Below, piece by piece: positions 50,820 through 59,912 of a stretch of DNA of 64,000 nt. The stretch spans positions 248,001 through 312,000 of the forward strand of contig WGMM01000019.1 in assembly GCA_016125085.1 (NCBI GenBank), read 5' to 3'. Each line of letters starts with the position of its first letter. The stretch's first letter is position 1. Source of the DNA: a bacterium (GTDB lineage: Bacteria; Planctomycetota; Planctomycetia; Isosphaerales; Isosphaeraceae). Made by a program: the position numbers and the translations under genes. The notes below the pieces were generated by a model. That model saw nothing but the letters and a program-made list of their open reading frames with translations. It was not told where the DNA came from and ran no database searches.

Positions 50820-51764
50820 TCATATCTTCAGACCGCCGCCGGAGCCAAGAACATCGGCCATCCAGACTGCGAAAAGAGCCACGATGACGATCAGGCACGA
50901 AATCATGCACAGAATGCCAGGAAATGCCATTCGCACCCCCATCCGGGCGGCGAAGGCTTCGATCATCTGGCTGCGTTTCAGACGCATCTGCTCGGCCTGA
51001 ATCCGGATAATTTCGGCAAGCGGGGTTCCGGAATTTTCGCCCTGAACGATCGTGCTGACGAACTCGTCCAGCACGGGCAATTTGAGGCGGTCGGCCATTT
51101 CCCTTAAAGCTTCATGGCGGTGCATGCCCCGGCGAATCGCCATGTGCACGTTTCGAAGTTCGTCAGCCAGCGGGTGATTTTCCATCTCCTTGAGCACCAG
51201 TCCCAGCGATTCCTGAAAATGGCCACCGGCGGCAAGGATCAGGGAGATCTGGTCCACAGCGTAGGGGAGCCGGAATGCGATCGTCTCGACCCGCTCTTCG
51301 GCCTGTGCCTTAAGCTTGCGGATTTCGATCAGAAAACCACACGTCAGGACAAGAACACCTGCGATCATGATGAAAACGGGCGCCGCAAGATTCGTCACCT
51401 TCAGAAACGTCATGCAGCCGCATGTGGCAATTCCGGTCCCGACTTGCGTGACGGCAAGGAATTCCTCCGCGGTCCAGTAGCCGCGCCCCGCCATGACCAG
51501 CCACTGTCGAATCTTCGCTTTGAGCTTCGTGAAGCGGGTACGGTCGAATTGCTCCAGGGCCAGGATCAAACGCGGGAACAGCCTGGCCAGGCGGCTGTCC
51601 TGACGAACCCGATCGCGACGGCCCTGATCGACCAGTCGATGGATATCGGCCTTTTCGTCGCAGGCCTCGATCCATTCCTGCAAGCTGGTCACGATGAAAC
51701 AGGTCAGGAAAAACGTGGCCGCAAGGACGACGAACCATTCCCGCTGAATCGCTGTCGGTATCAT
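50820..51764 (-). CDS. tadC: Tad/type II secretion F-domain membrane protein, TadC-like
   Basis: 314 residues with membrane segments near 13-28, 105-122, 127-146 and 283-303. The core region (about 166-290) has the T2SS-F pattern: RLPYAVDQISLILAAGGHF and GTPLAEIIRIQAEQMRLKRSQMIEAFAARM. TadC and TadB form the inner-membrane platform for the Flp pilus motor. The gene follows TadB by 37 bases, and its ATG has GAGG upstream. Confidence 0.85.
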   Translation of the reverse strand: MIPTAIQREWFVVLAATFFLTCFIVTSLQEWIEACDEKADIHRLVDQGRRDRVRQDSRLARLFPRLILALEQFDRTRFTKLKAKIRQWLVMAGRGYWTAEEFLAVTQVGTGIATCGCMTFLKVTNLAAPVFIMIAGVLVLTCGFLIEIRKLKAQAEERVETIAFRLPYAVDQISLILAAGGHFQESLGLVLKEMENHPLADELRNVHMAIRRGMHRHEALREMADRLKLPVLDEFVSTIVQGENSGTPLAEIIRIQAEQMRLKRSQMIEAFAARMGVRMAFPGILCMISCLIVIVALFAVWMADVLGSGGGLKI

Positions 51765-51801
51765 CGCGGGCCTCGCTTTCCCCTGGCAAATCCGGAATGG
51801 T

Positions 51802-52656
51802 TCATATCCGCACGTTCATGCATTTCAGGGCGACCTTCACGCCGGCGTAATTGACGCAGGCAGCCACGACGATCATGACCTGGCCCCAAGGTTTCCAAAG
51901 CAGAAGCGTCACCATGTCCGGGCTGAGGAACCAGAACATCGCCAGAAATACCGAAGGAAACGCCGACAGAATGTGGACGACCGATCGACCTGCCGCGGTT
52001 TCGCTCTCCAGCTTGCGTTCCAGACGCTGGTTTTCCATCAGTGCCTGGCTCATCTTGTCGAGTGCGAAGCAATAATTCGACCCTGATTCGAAGCAGGTCA
52101 GAATCACGCTCGCGAAAACGTTGAAATGGTCAAGTTTCAGGCGTTGCTGGGCATCGCGAATCGCTTCCTCGATCGATCGTCCGCGGCGATAATCGCTCAC
52201 GATTCGCTCGACTTCGCGTCTCAGGGGGAATCGCGTTTCGCCGAGAGCTTCTTCCATCGCCTGCGGCAGAGAAAGCCCCGACCGGGCTGAGTTCGCCAGC
52301 GAGACGCACAATGGAATCATCTGGTCACGCATCAGTCTCTTGCGTTTTTTGATGATCACGGTTGCGATCCACATCGGCGAATGCCACACGACGAACGCCA
52401 CCGGCAAGGCCACGAAACCGAGTTTCAGGCCGAACCACACCGCCGGCGGAATCGTGAAAAGCGCCACGCACCAGAGCCTCAACAGAAGCGTGAGCGGGCT
52501 GGTGTCGAATCCCAGTGCGATCAGCGTTTCCTCAAGCTTTCCCACACGTTTTCGCAGCAGGCCGTCCCATATCGGCAAGGCGACATCCACGCCCATCGCC
52601 ACGGCACAGCCAGTCAGCAGGCTCGAGACGAAATACAATGCATCGCCCGCGATCAT
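51802..52656 (-). CDS. tadB: Tad/type II secretion F-domain membrane protein, TadB-like
   Basis: 284 residues from the ATG at 52654-52656, which has GGGAGG seven bases upstream; a TTG 15 bases further up lies on that ribosome site. Membrane segments are near 8-24, 62-80, 83-100 and 228-265. The cytoplasmic F-domain shows the pattern MIPLCVSLANSARSGLSLPQAMEEA and ASVILTCFESGSNYCFALDKMSQALMENQRLERKLESETA. It pairs with TadC as motor platform. Gap to the FHA-CpaF gene is 69 bases. Confidence 0.86.
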   Translation of the reverse strand: MIAGDALYFVSSLLTGCAVAMGVDVALPIWDGLLRKRVGKLEETLIALGFDTSPLTLLLRLWCVALFTIPPAVWFGLKLGFVALPVAFVVWHSPMWIATVIIKKRKRLMRDQMIPLCVSLANSARSGLSLPQAMEEALGETRFPLRREVERIVSDYRRGRSIEEAIRDAQQRLKLDHFNVFASVILTCFESGSNYCFALDKMSQALMENQRLERKLESETAAGRSVVHILSAFPSVFLAMFWFLSPDMVTLLLWKPWGQVMIVVAACVNYAGVKVALKCMNVRI

Positions 52657-52725
52657 GACCAAGCCTCCCAAAATGCGGCGGTCCTCGCTGATAGGCTCAG
52701 GATCTCGCCCGCATACGATTCCCGG

Positions 52726-54702
52726 TCATGTTCCGGCCACCTCATGCTGCCGTTTCATCACGGGCAGGAACTGGTCGAGACCGATGAGCCCTTTATCGAT
52801 CAACCTGTCGAGAAAGCTGGGTAGCCTGCCAGTAGGACGAAGACTTCCGCCTTCGCTTGCCGAAAAAAGTTCCTTGAGCCTCAATTTTCGCGTGACCGGG
52901 TCAATACCCGCGCATTCGCAGATCTGCACGACATGGCGACGGCCGTCGTTCTCCCGCTTGAGCTGAACGATCAAATCCAGGGCCGTGGCGATTTGCCGGT
53001 GAATCGTTTCGATCGGCAGATCCGTTTCCGATGCGAGTTGCACCAGAACCTCAAGCCGCGATACGACCCCTTCGGCCGAATTGGCATGAATGGTCGTCAT
53101 CGAACCGTCGTGCCCTGTGTTCATCGCCTGAAGCATGTCGAGCGCTTCGCCCGACCGGCATTCGCCGACGACGATTCTGTCCGGCCGCATCCGAAGGCTG
53201 TTGCGGACAAGATCACGAATGGAAATGACGCCCTTGCCCTCCACGTTCTCGCCCTTCGCCTCCAGGCGGACGACATGCTCCATCTTGAGCGATAGTTCCG
53301 CCGTGTCCTCGACGGTCACCACGCGTTCGCGCGGATCGACGAACGCGCTGAGGATGTTCAGAAACGTCGTCTTGCCCGAGCCGGTTCCGCCTGAAACCAC
53401 GATGTTACGACGATCGGTGACGGCCGCCTTCAAAAACGCGATCGCCTCACGGCTGACGGAACCACGGGCGATCAAGTCATCGGCCCCGTACTTCTGTGTC
53501 GTGAACTTGCGAATCGTCAGGCAAGGGCCGCTCACGGCCGTCGGGGCGATCACGGCATTGATCCGGCTGCCGTCGCGCAGGCGGGCATCGGCCATCGGCT
53601 TGGCCCTGTCGATGTGGCCGCCCACGTTGTTGACCATCCGCTGAATGATCGATTCGGTCACCTGGTCCGACACGAATCGACGCCCCGAGTTCTCGATGAC
53701 GCCCTCTCGCTCGATATAAATCCTGTCGCGGCTGACGACCATGATCTCCGTGATGCCGGGCGTGGCGATCAGGTCCTCCAGCGGACCATAGCCGTAGACG
53801 ATGTCCTTGATGTCCTTTTTCAATTGCCTAAGCGCCAGGTACGTTTTGAACTCCGGGTGGAGTCGTGCCGGATAGCCCCGCCAGACCGGCCAGAAGTTCG
53901 ATTCGATCTTACGGATATTCCGGCTGAAATCGTCGCGCGATCGAATCTCGTCCGTGCCCTCCAGCTTCAATTCCGCCGCGATCAGCTCACGCAGGTGCCG
54001 CAGCTCGTTTTCCAAAGGCAGAAGTGCGGAAGAAAGCTTGCGCCAGCGGTTGTCCGCATGCCAGATTTCCTGGGTTCCGGCATCGCCACCCATCGAATCG
54101 ATCGCCAGCAGGCCATTGAGCAATTCGCTCCTCAGGCAGGCACCGGCAAGGTGGTCCGTAAGCGGCTCGTCGATCTTCTCCGATCTGCGCGCGATCTGCT
54201 CGATCCACTTCTCCAGCGAATTGAGAAAATCGGTCAACTGCGGCGCAGTCTTCAATTCGTCCAGCTCGACCCGAATTTCCGGAACGAGTTCACGATGCAC
54301 GAACCGCACGAGTTCCATCACTCGTTCCTGGTGCCATCGCACCCGTTCGCGTTCGTCGGAGCATTCCTCGGCGGTCTCTTCCAGGCGGAATTCGAGAACG
54401 AACGGAAAGATTTCGAGGATCATCCCGTTCTCGATCCGCAGCCGCTTGCCGGGCGGCATCGGATCGCCATCGATCAGGCAACCGTGCCGTCCTTCGTGGG
54501 CTTCCAGGGTCCATCGATCGCCGTCCTTCCGTACGGCCGCCGCGATCTTCGGAACGTACTGGCTCTCGAGCCTGATATCCGCCTGAGGATGATTCCCGAT
54601 GATTCGGGTCGATCGATCGTCGGGCCTTTCCGACAGCCTGACTTGCCGCGACTCTCGCGCGCTGCCCAGAATTTTGTCGTAGAAGAATACATAGAGCGAC
54701 AT
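52726..54702 (-). CDS. tadA: CpaF/TadA-type secretion ATPase with N-terminal FHA-like domain
   Basis: 658 residues. Residues 1-115 resemble an FHA domain (STRIIGNHPQADIRLESQYVP, LEAHEGRHGCLIDGDPMPPG), degenerate at the phosphothreonine-binding site. A helical linker (130-310) is followed by the CpaF-type ATPase (320-645): DLIATPGITEIMV near 338, Walker A GGTGSGKTT near 439, RMRPDRIVVGECRSGEALDMLQAMNTGHDGS for the Asp and His boxes. It is the second ATPase in this locus (see 60579-61682). FHA fused to a Tad ATPase is unusual and suggests phospho-control of pilus assembly. Confidence 0.9.
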   Translation of the reverse strand: MSLYVFFYDKILGSARESRQVRLSERPDDRSTRIIGNHPQADIRLESQYVPKIAAAVRKDGDRWTLEAHEGRHGCLIDGDPMPPGKRLRIENGMILEIFPFVLEFRLEETAEECSDERERVRWHQERVMELVRFVHRELVPEIRVELDELKTAPQLTDFLNSLEKWIEQIARRSEKIDEPLTDHLAGACLRSELLNGLLAIDSMGGDAGTQEIWHADNRWRKLSSALLPLENELRHLRELIAAELKLEGTDEIRSRDDFSRNIRKIESNFWPVWRGYPARLHPEFKTYLALRQLKKDIKDIVYGYGPLEDLIATPGITEIMVVSRDRIYIEREGVIENSGRRFVSDQVTESIIQRMVNNVGGHIDRAKPMADARLRDGSRINAVIAPTAVSGPCLTIRKFTTQKYGADDLIARGSVSREAIAFLKAAVTDRRNIVVSGGTGSGKTTFLNILSAFVDPRERVVTVEDTAELSLKMEHVVRLEAKGENVEGKGVISIRDLVRNSLRMRPDRIVVGECRSGEALDMLQAMNTGHDGSMTTIHANSAEGVVSRLEVLVQLASETDLPIETIHRQIATALDLIVQLKRENDGRRHVVQICECAGIDPVTRKLRLKELFSASEGGSLRPTGRLPSFLDRLIDKGLIGLDQFLPVMKRQHEVAGT

Positions 54703-54754
54703 GTCCGACCCTTTCGTGCGAATTCAGCGGACTGCGGCATTGGCTCGGGAAGCG

Positions 54755-54834
54755 TCATTCGAAATCGACCTGCGCACTTTCGAATCGATCCCTTCGAAAG
54801 TCCTGTCGAATCGACTCACTCATTCGAAATCGAC
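54755..54834. repeat. Direct repeat of 15 bases between cpaB and tadA
   Basis: TCATTCGAAATCGAC occurs at 54755-54769 and again at 54820-54834, exact, with starts 65 bases apart, inside the 202-base gap. Could be protein-binding sites; no evidence of more copies in the gap. Confidence 0.5.
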
Positions 54835-54904
54835 GGCAGCGTAAGTATTCAGGGAATTGACCTTGAGAGTCATCGACGATCCTCTGCGGCGAGGCCCGGG
54901 AAGA

Positions 54905-55738
54905 TCAGGACGGATCGTCAGCGGTTTCAGCCTCGATCTCTGCTTCTTCCTCATCGTCACGCGACAGCTTCGAAGCTTCGAAAACGACGCGGGTGATCCG
55001 CTTTTCACGAGCTGCCAGCAGCAGCTTTTCCGTCTTCTCATCGGGCACGCCGTTCGCCCGATACTTCAGCGGAATCGTGATCGATCGGCCGGACCCTCTG
55101 AGATTGGCGGACTTCTCTTCGGTCTTTTCTTCCGGAACCTTCGCTTCTTTCTGGGCGCCCACAGTCACGATCCGGTACGGTCCGAGATTTCGAATGACCT
55201 GCGGGCGGCCGTTTTCGTTACGGCCGGATCCTTTCGATCGCCATTGCTCGCTCGATGGCTCTTCGTCCTCATCCTTTCCGTTGCGGCGAACCGGCGGGCT
55301 TTCCGAAGGTTCGGCATCCATCGCGATTTCGAACCAGACGAGCTTGCCCGGCATCAGCAGCATCGTCTCGACGATCACGCCGCTGAGATCCAGGGGCACG
55401 AGCTTTTCGTCCTCTTCCAGGCCATCGGTATCGTTTTCCTTACGCCAAGTGTCCTGCCAGAACAGGACATCGTCAGGAAACATGTTTCTCTGAGCGACTG
55501 CCATCAGCACGAGGTGCTTCTGGGACCAGGGCACGAGGATCTTGCGGAGCCGCTCCTCATCGCCCGGCAATTGCACTTTGGCGATGGCGTCATTGGTAAT
55601 CTCCTGCCCCAGTGAGACCGGTTTCCGCAGGACGACGTAATCGCTCAGCCGAACTTTGCGTGCCAGAACGGAGTGATGCGCCAGCATTGCCAGCAAACCC
55701 AGCGAAACAGGAATCAGCGACCGCTTCGGAATGACCAT
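54905..55738 (-). CDS. cpaB: CpaB/RcpC-like Tad pilus assembly protein
   Basis: 277 residues. An N-terminal membrane anchor (5-21) is followed by a SAF-like domain (VVLRKPVSLGQEITNDAIAKVQL near 36-58, then a second KNMFPDDVLF-like element NMFPDDVLF) and an internal charged insert. CpaB/RcpC proteins have SAF domains and help Flp pilus assembly on the periplasmic side. The C-terminal 30 residues are very acidic. A 202-base gap precedes tadA. Confidence rests on fold pattern and position. Confidence 0.72.
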   Translation of the reverse strand: MVIPKRSLIPVSLGLLAMLAHHSVLARKVRLSDYVVLRKPVSLGQEITNDAIAKVQLPGDEERLRKILVPWSQKHLVLMAVAQRNMFPDDVLFWQDTWRKENDTDGLEEDEKLVPLDLSGVIVETMLLMPGKLVWFEIAMDAEPSESPPVRRNGKDEDEEPSSEQWRSKGSGRNENGRPQVIRNLGPYRIVTVGAQKEAKVPEEKTEEKSANLRGSGRSITIPLKYRANGVPDEKTEKLLLAAREKRITRVVFEASKLSRDDEEEAEIEAETADDPS

Positions 55739-55768
55739 TTGCGCAACACCCTTTCGTGACGTCTCGTT

Positions 55769-56266
55769 TCATCTTCCCATTCGGGCAAGCCCGCTGGCCA
55801 GGGCACGGAGATCCGCCGCGCCACTCATTCCATAGACGCTTAAGGTCTCGTTGACTTGCAAAGGCCGGCGCGGGCGATAGGGCAATGTCTGCCAGTCCCA
55901 GGATCCGCCCAGCACGACGCTGGTTTCCTTGAGCGTCAGCCCATACCCGCCAAGCTGCCGCGGCAAAGTCACGCCGAACGAATCCGTTTCCGAAATCACT
56001 CCGCCATTCGAAGGCTGCCGAAACGGTTTCCCCATTTCGGAAGCACTGGCCCTGTCCAGCGTTTCGCTCGAAGGAACTCCATGCCTCTGCGGATAGGTCG
56101 ACTGCCGCGGCTGCTGAGCAAGATGAGCCCGCAACACGAACAGCCGTGCCCCTGAGACGATGAAGATCATGACGAGCAGGATCAGCGGCAGCCCCAGCAC
56201 GAATTCCAGCGAAGCGACCCCGCGACGCCCCGCCATCGGCCTAATTGCTTTATCATGGCATTTCAT
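55769..56266 (-). CDS. tadE: TadE-like pseudopilin
   Basis: 165 residues. The N-terminus has RRG followed by VASLEFVLGLPLILLVMIFIV: cleavage after G16 would leave Glu at +5 (E21), the prepilin-peptidase pattern of TadE proteins. The remaining part (45-165) is soluble. The start ATG at 56264-56266 has AGGGG six bases upstream. It follows TadG by 80 bases and precedes cpaB by 30. Confidence 0.82.
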   Translation of the reverse strand: MKCHDKAIRPMAGRRGVASLEFVLGLPLILLVMIFIVSGARLFVLRAHLAQQPRQSTYPQRHGVPSSETLDRASASEMGKPFRQPSNGGVISETDSFGVTLPRQLGGYGLTLKETSVVLGGSWDWQTLPYRPRRPLQVNETLSVYGMSGAADLRALASGLARMGR

Positions 56267-56346
56267 TTGCCCCTGCCTTTCTTCTGTTCATCTTGCGTTT
56301 CGAAACGATGCCCGGACTTTCTGACCATTCGCGATTCGCATGGAAC

Positions 56347-57852
56347 TCAGTGCGTTCGCATCGCTCCCGCAACCGGCACAATTCGCCCCACCACTCTGGA
56401 GACTTCATCAGGCGTATCCGCAACCGAGCGGTCGAGATATCCCGTGACCGGCACGAGCTTCGTCTGCCAGTTCAGGTGAATCCGTGGGCACGTTCTTCCT
56501 GCCGCGAAACTGGCGGGAAATTCGTAAGCTCCGGAGCTTTTCACTGGTGCTGTCCAGGCGAGCGTATCCCAGCCGATCTCGGGCTGAAACGGCCCGGTCG
56601 ACTTGCCCGGATTCTGAGGATTCGCCCCGTACGTGATCGCCTGAGCGTACGCCACAAGTCCGCCCTTGTTCTGACGCTTCAGCGCGGGGCTGCCGAATGG
56701 CCTTGGGCTGGGTTCGTAAGCGAAACCGATGACCGAGAACTGTTCGTCGGCCAGTTTCGCGTCTTTCGTCCAGGGTTCCGTGCCTTTCTCCGGCAGGACA
56801 TGCCGACGAATCACCAGCATCGGCCTGCCTTTGCCACGATAGAACCACTGACTCCTCTCGGTCGTATCGAAGTCCGTCCAATCCCGGTACCACTCGGTCG
56901 TCTGCGAAAGTAACATCCAGGAAGTGTTCGCCAGCACGGGCCCCCGATCGAAAACCACCCAGGGATAAGCCGCCCGAACGATCTGGGTGCGGGCCATGGT
57001 TCTCTGGTGATTGCGACCGCCATCCCGAAAAGGCTCGCGAACCAGCGGCAGCTCGGGCCGGGAGGGGAAGCAAACCCCCTGCCCCCAGGATGCTCCGGCG
57101 ACAGCACCCGCAGTGCTCGAAGCGACCTCCGGCACATCGCGTAACACTTCGTCCTGATATTCCTGGATGGCGACGAGAAACTCCCGTTCCAGACGCTTTC
57201 GACGCGGCAGATCGGCCCTCGCCTGCCTTTCCATCCGATCCAGGGCGTCCCATTCCGGCTTGATGACATATTCTTCGAAATCGCTGAGCGCTGCGACGAC
57301 CGCCTGAAGCCCATATGCGGCCGCAATGATTTGAGCGGCATAGACGGAAGCGATTTCCATTTTCAGCATCAGCTTGCCGTCACAGACCGTCTCGGCGGCC
57401 CGGATATCTTCGGCGCAATCCGGAAAGGTGCTCGCCCTGCCGCCCGCGGCCAGTGCCGCCGGCCCAAGAACCATGAGAGCGAACGAAAGCTGGTTGTCCA
57501 GGGCTTGCTGCTGCCGGGTCTTGTCGCGGCCATCGACATTCTCACCGGCAATGGCCTTATGCAGAATGACGAAGGCCATCACTTCGCCGATATGATGATT
57601 CGAAACCGTCACGGCATTCATCCCGCGTGTCATCACGAGACTCGTCGAATATGCCGTCGAATCGGCCACTTGCTGCATTTCCAGCTTTCGTGACGTCATC
57701 CGGGCGATGTCCATGACGAACATGCCGAGAACCGAGAATGCGAACATCGAAAGAAGCATCACATAAGCCATGGCACCGCGGCGAGCACCACATCGGATGT
57801 GCCGAAACGACTTCGAAGTGCCAGCGTTCGTGACTTCAATAATCCGAATCAT
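56347..57852 (-). CDS. TadG-like Flp pilus assembly protein
   Basis: 501 residues from the ATG at 57850-57852, with GGGGA seven bases upstream. The N-terminal segment RRGAMAYVMLLSMFAFSVLGMFVMDI is a single membrane helix as in TadG, but no Glu is at +5. QQVADSTAYSTSLV following it matches the pattern after TadG's helix. The rest (80-500) is a large periplasmic part without a domain I can name. It overlaps the upstream TadE-like gene by 17 bases. Confidence 0.7.
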   Translation of the reverse strand: MIRIIEVTNAGTSKSFRHIRCGARRGAMAYVMLLSMFAFSVLGMFVMDIARMTSRKLEMQQVADSTAYSTSLVMTRGMNAVTVSNHHIGEVMAFVILHKAIAGENVDGRDKTRQQQALDNQLSFALMVLGPAALAAGGRASTFPDCAEDIRAAETVCDGKLMLKMEIASVYAAQIIAAAYGLQAVVAALSDFEEYVIKPEWDALDRMERQARADLPRRKRLEREFLVAIQEYQDEVLRDVPEVASSTAGAVAGASWGQGVCFPSRPELPLVREPFRDGGRNHQRTMARTQIVRAAYPWVVFDRGPVLANTSWMLLSQTTEWYRDWTDFDTTERSQWFYRGKGRPMLVIRRHVLPEKGTEPWTKDAKLADEQFSVIGFAYEPSPRPFGSPALKRQNKGGLVAYAQAITYGANPQNPGKSTGPFQPEIGWDTLAWTAPVKSSGAYEFPASFAAGRTCPRIHLNWQTKLVPVTGYLDRSVADTPDEVSRVVGRIVPVAGAMRTH

Positions 57853-58591
57853 AGTCGATCCCCAGTTTCTGGTCAGGCGTTTTCGCGCCTTCGTTCTGAA
57901 GTGTGGCCGTGTACCGGATCGTAAACACACGCAGGCCCGGCACTCGGGAGGATGGTCGCCCCAGCAGGCGGCTCATCGCCGGCAAATGAAACGCATGATC
58001 GTAGCTTACGGAGACTTTCTTCTCCGAATCCCAGGCCGCCGGCGGCTGGTGATACAGCACGAGCGACTGGCGGGCATAATACAACTTACGGACCAGATAA
58101 TTGTTCGAAAGCACGGCATCCGTACCGACGTATCGGAAATAAGCCTGACAGTACGAATACGATATATCCTGCCGGGCCAGCTCCAGATATTCGGCTGAAA
58201 GGTGCTTGGGATTGCCCGATGCGAACGGGGCAAGCGCATGAGCCACCGCCAGATGCACCTTCTCGGCTCCCACGCCATCAGGCTGAGCGGTGTCCCAGAC
58301 AACGGCCGAACGAGCGCCCACATAAGCCGCATACATGACGCCGCCGTGAACGACGAGCAGGAGCGTCAGTTCGATGAAAGCCGTGAACAGAAACATCATC
58401 ACAGGGATCGTCAGCATGAAAGTCGCCGAGTATGAGAATCCCCCCTGGGGATCCTGTTTCCTGATGCGTCGAAGCCCTTTCGGCAAGCGCTTCGCTACGC
58501 CCGAAGCCAGCCATGAAAAGCCCACGAAGCTGATCGCCCAGAATGCAAGGATCGCCCACAAGGATTCAGGCGCGTCATTCGAAATCGTCAT
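57836..58591 (-). CDS. TadE/G-like membrane protein of the Tad locus
   Basis: 251 residues from the ATG at 58589-58591, with GAGGAG just upstream. Two membrane segments are near 9-27 and 47-72; the second (FSYSATFMLTIPVMMFLFTAFIELTLL is split here only for description) is preceded by GG and resembles the TadE/G type, without Glu at +5. A soluble C-terminal part of about 170 residues follows, with a run of aromatic residues. The stop lies within the start region of the TadG-like gene (17-base overlap), so the two are coupled. Confidence 0.6.
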   Translation of the reverse strand: MTISNDAPESLWAILAFWAISFVGFSWLASGVAKRLPKGLRRIRKQDPQGGFSYSATFMLTIPVMMFLFTAFIELTLLLVVHGGVMYAAYVGARSAVVWDTAQPDGVGAEKVHLAVAHALAPFASGNPKHLSAEYLELARQDISYSYCQAYFRYVGTDAVLSNNYLVRKLYYARQSLVLYHQPPAAWDSEKKVSVSYDHAFHLPAMSRLLGRPSSRVPGLRVFTIRYTATLQNEGAKTPDQKLGIDYDSDY

Positions 58592-58614
58592 CGCAGCTCC
58601 TCTTTCAATTCGCA

Positions 58615-58797
58615 TCAGAGCAGCGGCCAGCCGACCAGCGTACTGATCACGTGATGCAACATCGCCATCAATCCGAAACACTTCACCATCGCCAGGCAAG
58701 CCATCCCGAAGAACACGACTGTCGCCAGAACGTGTTCCAGGGCAGCGAAACCTCGACGCCTCCTGCTGATCCCGATCATATATCCGCGAACGATCAT
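58615..58797 (-). CDS. Tiny pseudopilin-like protein
   Basis: 60 residues. MIVRGYMIGISRRRRG is followed by FAALEHVLATVVFFGMACLA: cleavage after G16 leaves Phe at +1 and Glu at +5, exactly the type IV prepilin pattern. The rest is a short hydrophobic end (VKCFGLMAMLHHVISTLVG). G16 and E21 coincide with those of the TadE-like gene at 55769-56266. It sits between the prepilin peptidase and the TadE-like gene; ATG at 58795-58797 has GGGAG about ten bases upstream. Probably a minor pilin. Confidence 0.7.
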   Translation of the reverse strand: MIVRGYMIGISRRRRGFAALEHVLATVVFFGMACLAMVKCFGLMAMLHHVISTLVGWPLL

Positions 58798-58866
58798 CGC
58801 CGGTCATCTCCCTTGCCGTGTCATCTGCCAGATTTGGAATCGAAAGCGTGACGACGGTTTCACGCC

Positions 58867-59538
58867 TCAAAGAACCGGTATCCCAGCCAGCACGGGCAGC
58901 ATCGCCACCAGAAACCAGGGAGCCATTCGAATCTCACGTTTCTCACGACGCAGGTGGGAAGGCTCGCAGGTGTGATTGGATTTCATCCGATTCGCCATTC
59001 CGAGTACCAGGCGAAATGACGTGACACCCGACCATGCCATAACATAAGCCAGCGCGATCACTTGCAGCCCCGCTTCGGCTCCGAAGCCGAAACCGACGGC
59101 CGTCGCCAGTTTCACGTCGCCACCGCCTCCGCCAGATGTCACGTAATACAGAAACATCAGTCCGAAGCAGACGAGACCACCGGTGATCGCATGATTCAAT
59201 GCACCGCCCGGTTCGTCACCAGGAACTATGACTGCGGAATTCCATTCGGAGATCGCTGCGCATGCCAGGGCGAACAGCATCAATGGAAGCGTCAGCCAGT
59301 TATAGATCTTTCCATTTCGAAGATCGGTCGCGGTGGCCACGATCAGGGCGAACAGGAATACGATGGCACGGATCTCCGTGACTTGCCGGGTCAGGTCCGC
59401 GATTTCCTCGAATGAGAAAAAGACGGGCCGGAGGAGACACGGAATCAGGACCATTTCTGGCGACGACGCTGATGACGTTCCGGCTGATGCCATCCAGTCC
59501 AGCCCCAAATGGATTGCCATGAGAGAATATGTCGCCAT
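58867..59538 (-). CDS. Prepilin peptidase (A24 family, CpaA/TadV-like)
   Basis: 223 residues from the ATG at 59536-59538, which has GGAG eight bases upstream. The catalytic Asp residues are in ATDLRNGKIYNW near residue 72 and GGGDVK near 138. Several membrane helices follow, as in TadV/CpaA (small A24 peptidase without the N-methylase domain). It should cut the leaders of the Flp pilin (59676-59912) and pseudopilins nearby. The gene is in the Tad operon, after the pilin terminator. Confidence 0.9.
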   Translation of the reverse strand: MATYSLMAIHLGLDWMASAGTSSASSPEMVLIPCLLRPVFFSFEEIADLTRQVTEIRAIVFLFALIVATATDLRNGKIYNWLTLPLMLFALACAAISEWNSAVIVPGDEPGGALNHAITGGLVCFGLMFLYYVTSGGGGGDVKLATAVGFGFGAEAGLQVIALAYVMAWSGVTSFRLVLGMANRMKSNHTCEPSHLRREKREIRMAPWFLVAMLPVLAGIPVL

Positions 59539-59600
59539 TCGAAGTCTCCTTAACGGCATGCTTCAGCGCTTTGCCATTTCCTTAACTTTCAGTCCCGTAC

Positions 59601-59636
59601 GAATACGAAAGGCCCGAATCGTCAGAATCGGGCCTT
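59601..59636 (-). terminator. Terminator/attenuator between Flp pilin and prepilin peptidase genes
   Basis: On the minus strand AAGGCCCGA and TCGGGCCTT form a 9-bp stem around a 10-base loop, followed by TCGTATTCGT. The tail is only partly T-rich, so read-through is likely; position suits high pilin and low machinery expression. Confidence 0.55.
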
Positions 59637-59675
59637 CGTCGCCGAACCGTCGGCCAAGGATTCGAATCGATCGGA

Positions 59676-59912
59676 TCAGCCGCCGAAAATGCTCAGCAGG
59701 CTGGTCTGGAAGGACGTGTTGACCTTGTCGATCGTGATGGCGATGAGACCACTGTTATCCGAGCCCCACAGGTATTTGAATCCGACATAGATGCCAACGG
59801 CACCGACGGCCAGGAGGAGCACATTCTGAAGGGCATCGCCCCGTTCGTCGCGGACGACGTTACGAACGGCCTTGGCGAAGCGGTTACGAACGGCAAAAGC
59901 TTGCTTGAACAT
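59676..59912 (-). CDS. Flp-like pilin subunit
   Basis: 78 residues from the ATG at 59910-59912, with GGGAG eleven bases upstream. A basic leader ends RDERG (G25) and is followed by DALQNVLLLAVGAVGIYVGFK, a single hydrophobic helix; the rest (48-78) is polar. This is the Flp pilin shape, but the +5 residue after the putative cut is Asn30, not Glu, so processing may differ or the cut may be elsewhere. Its own long upstream gap and the terminator after it point to strong separate expression. Confidence 0.75.
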   Translation of the reverse strand: MFKQAFAVRNRFAKAVRNVVRDERGDALQNVLLLAVGAVGIYVGFKYLWGSDNSGLIAITIDKVNTSFQTSLLSIFGG

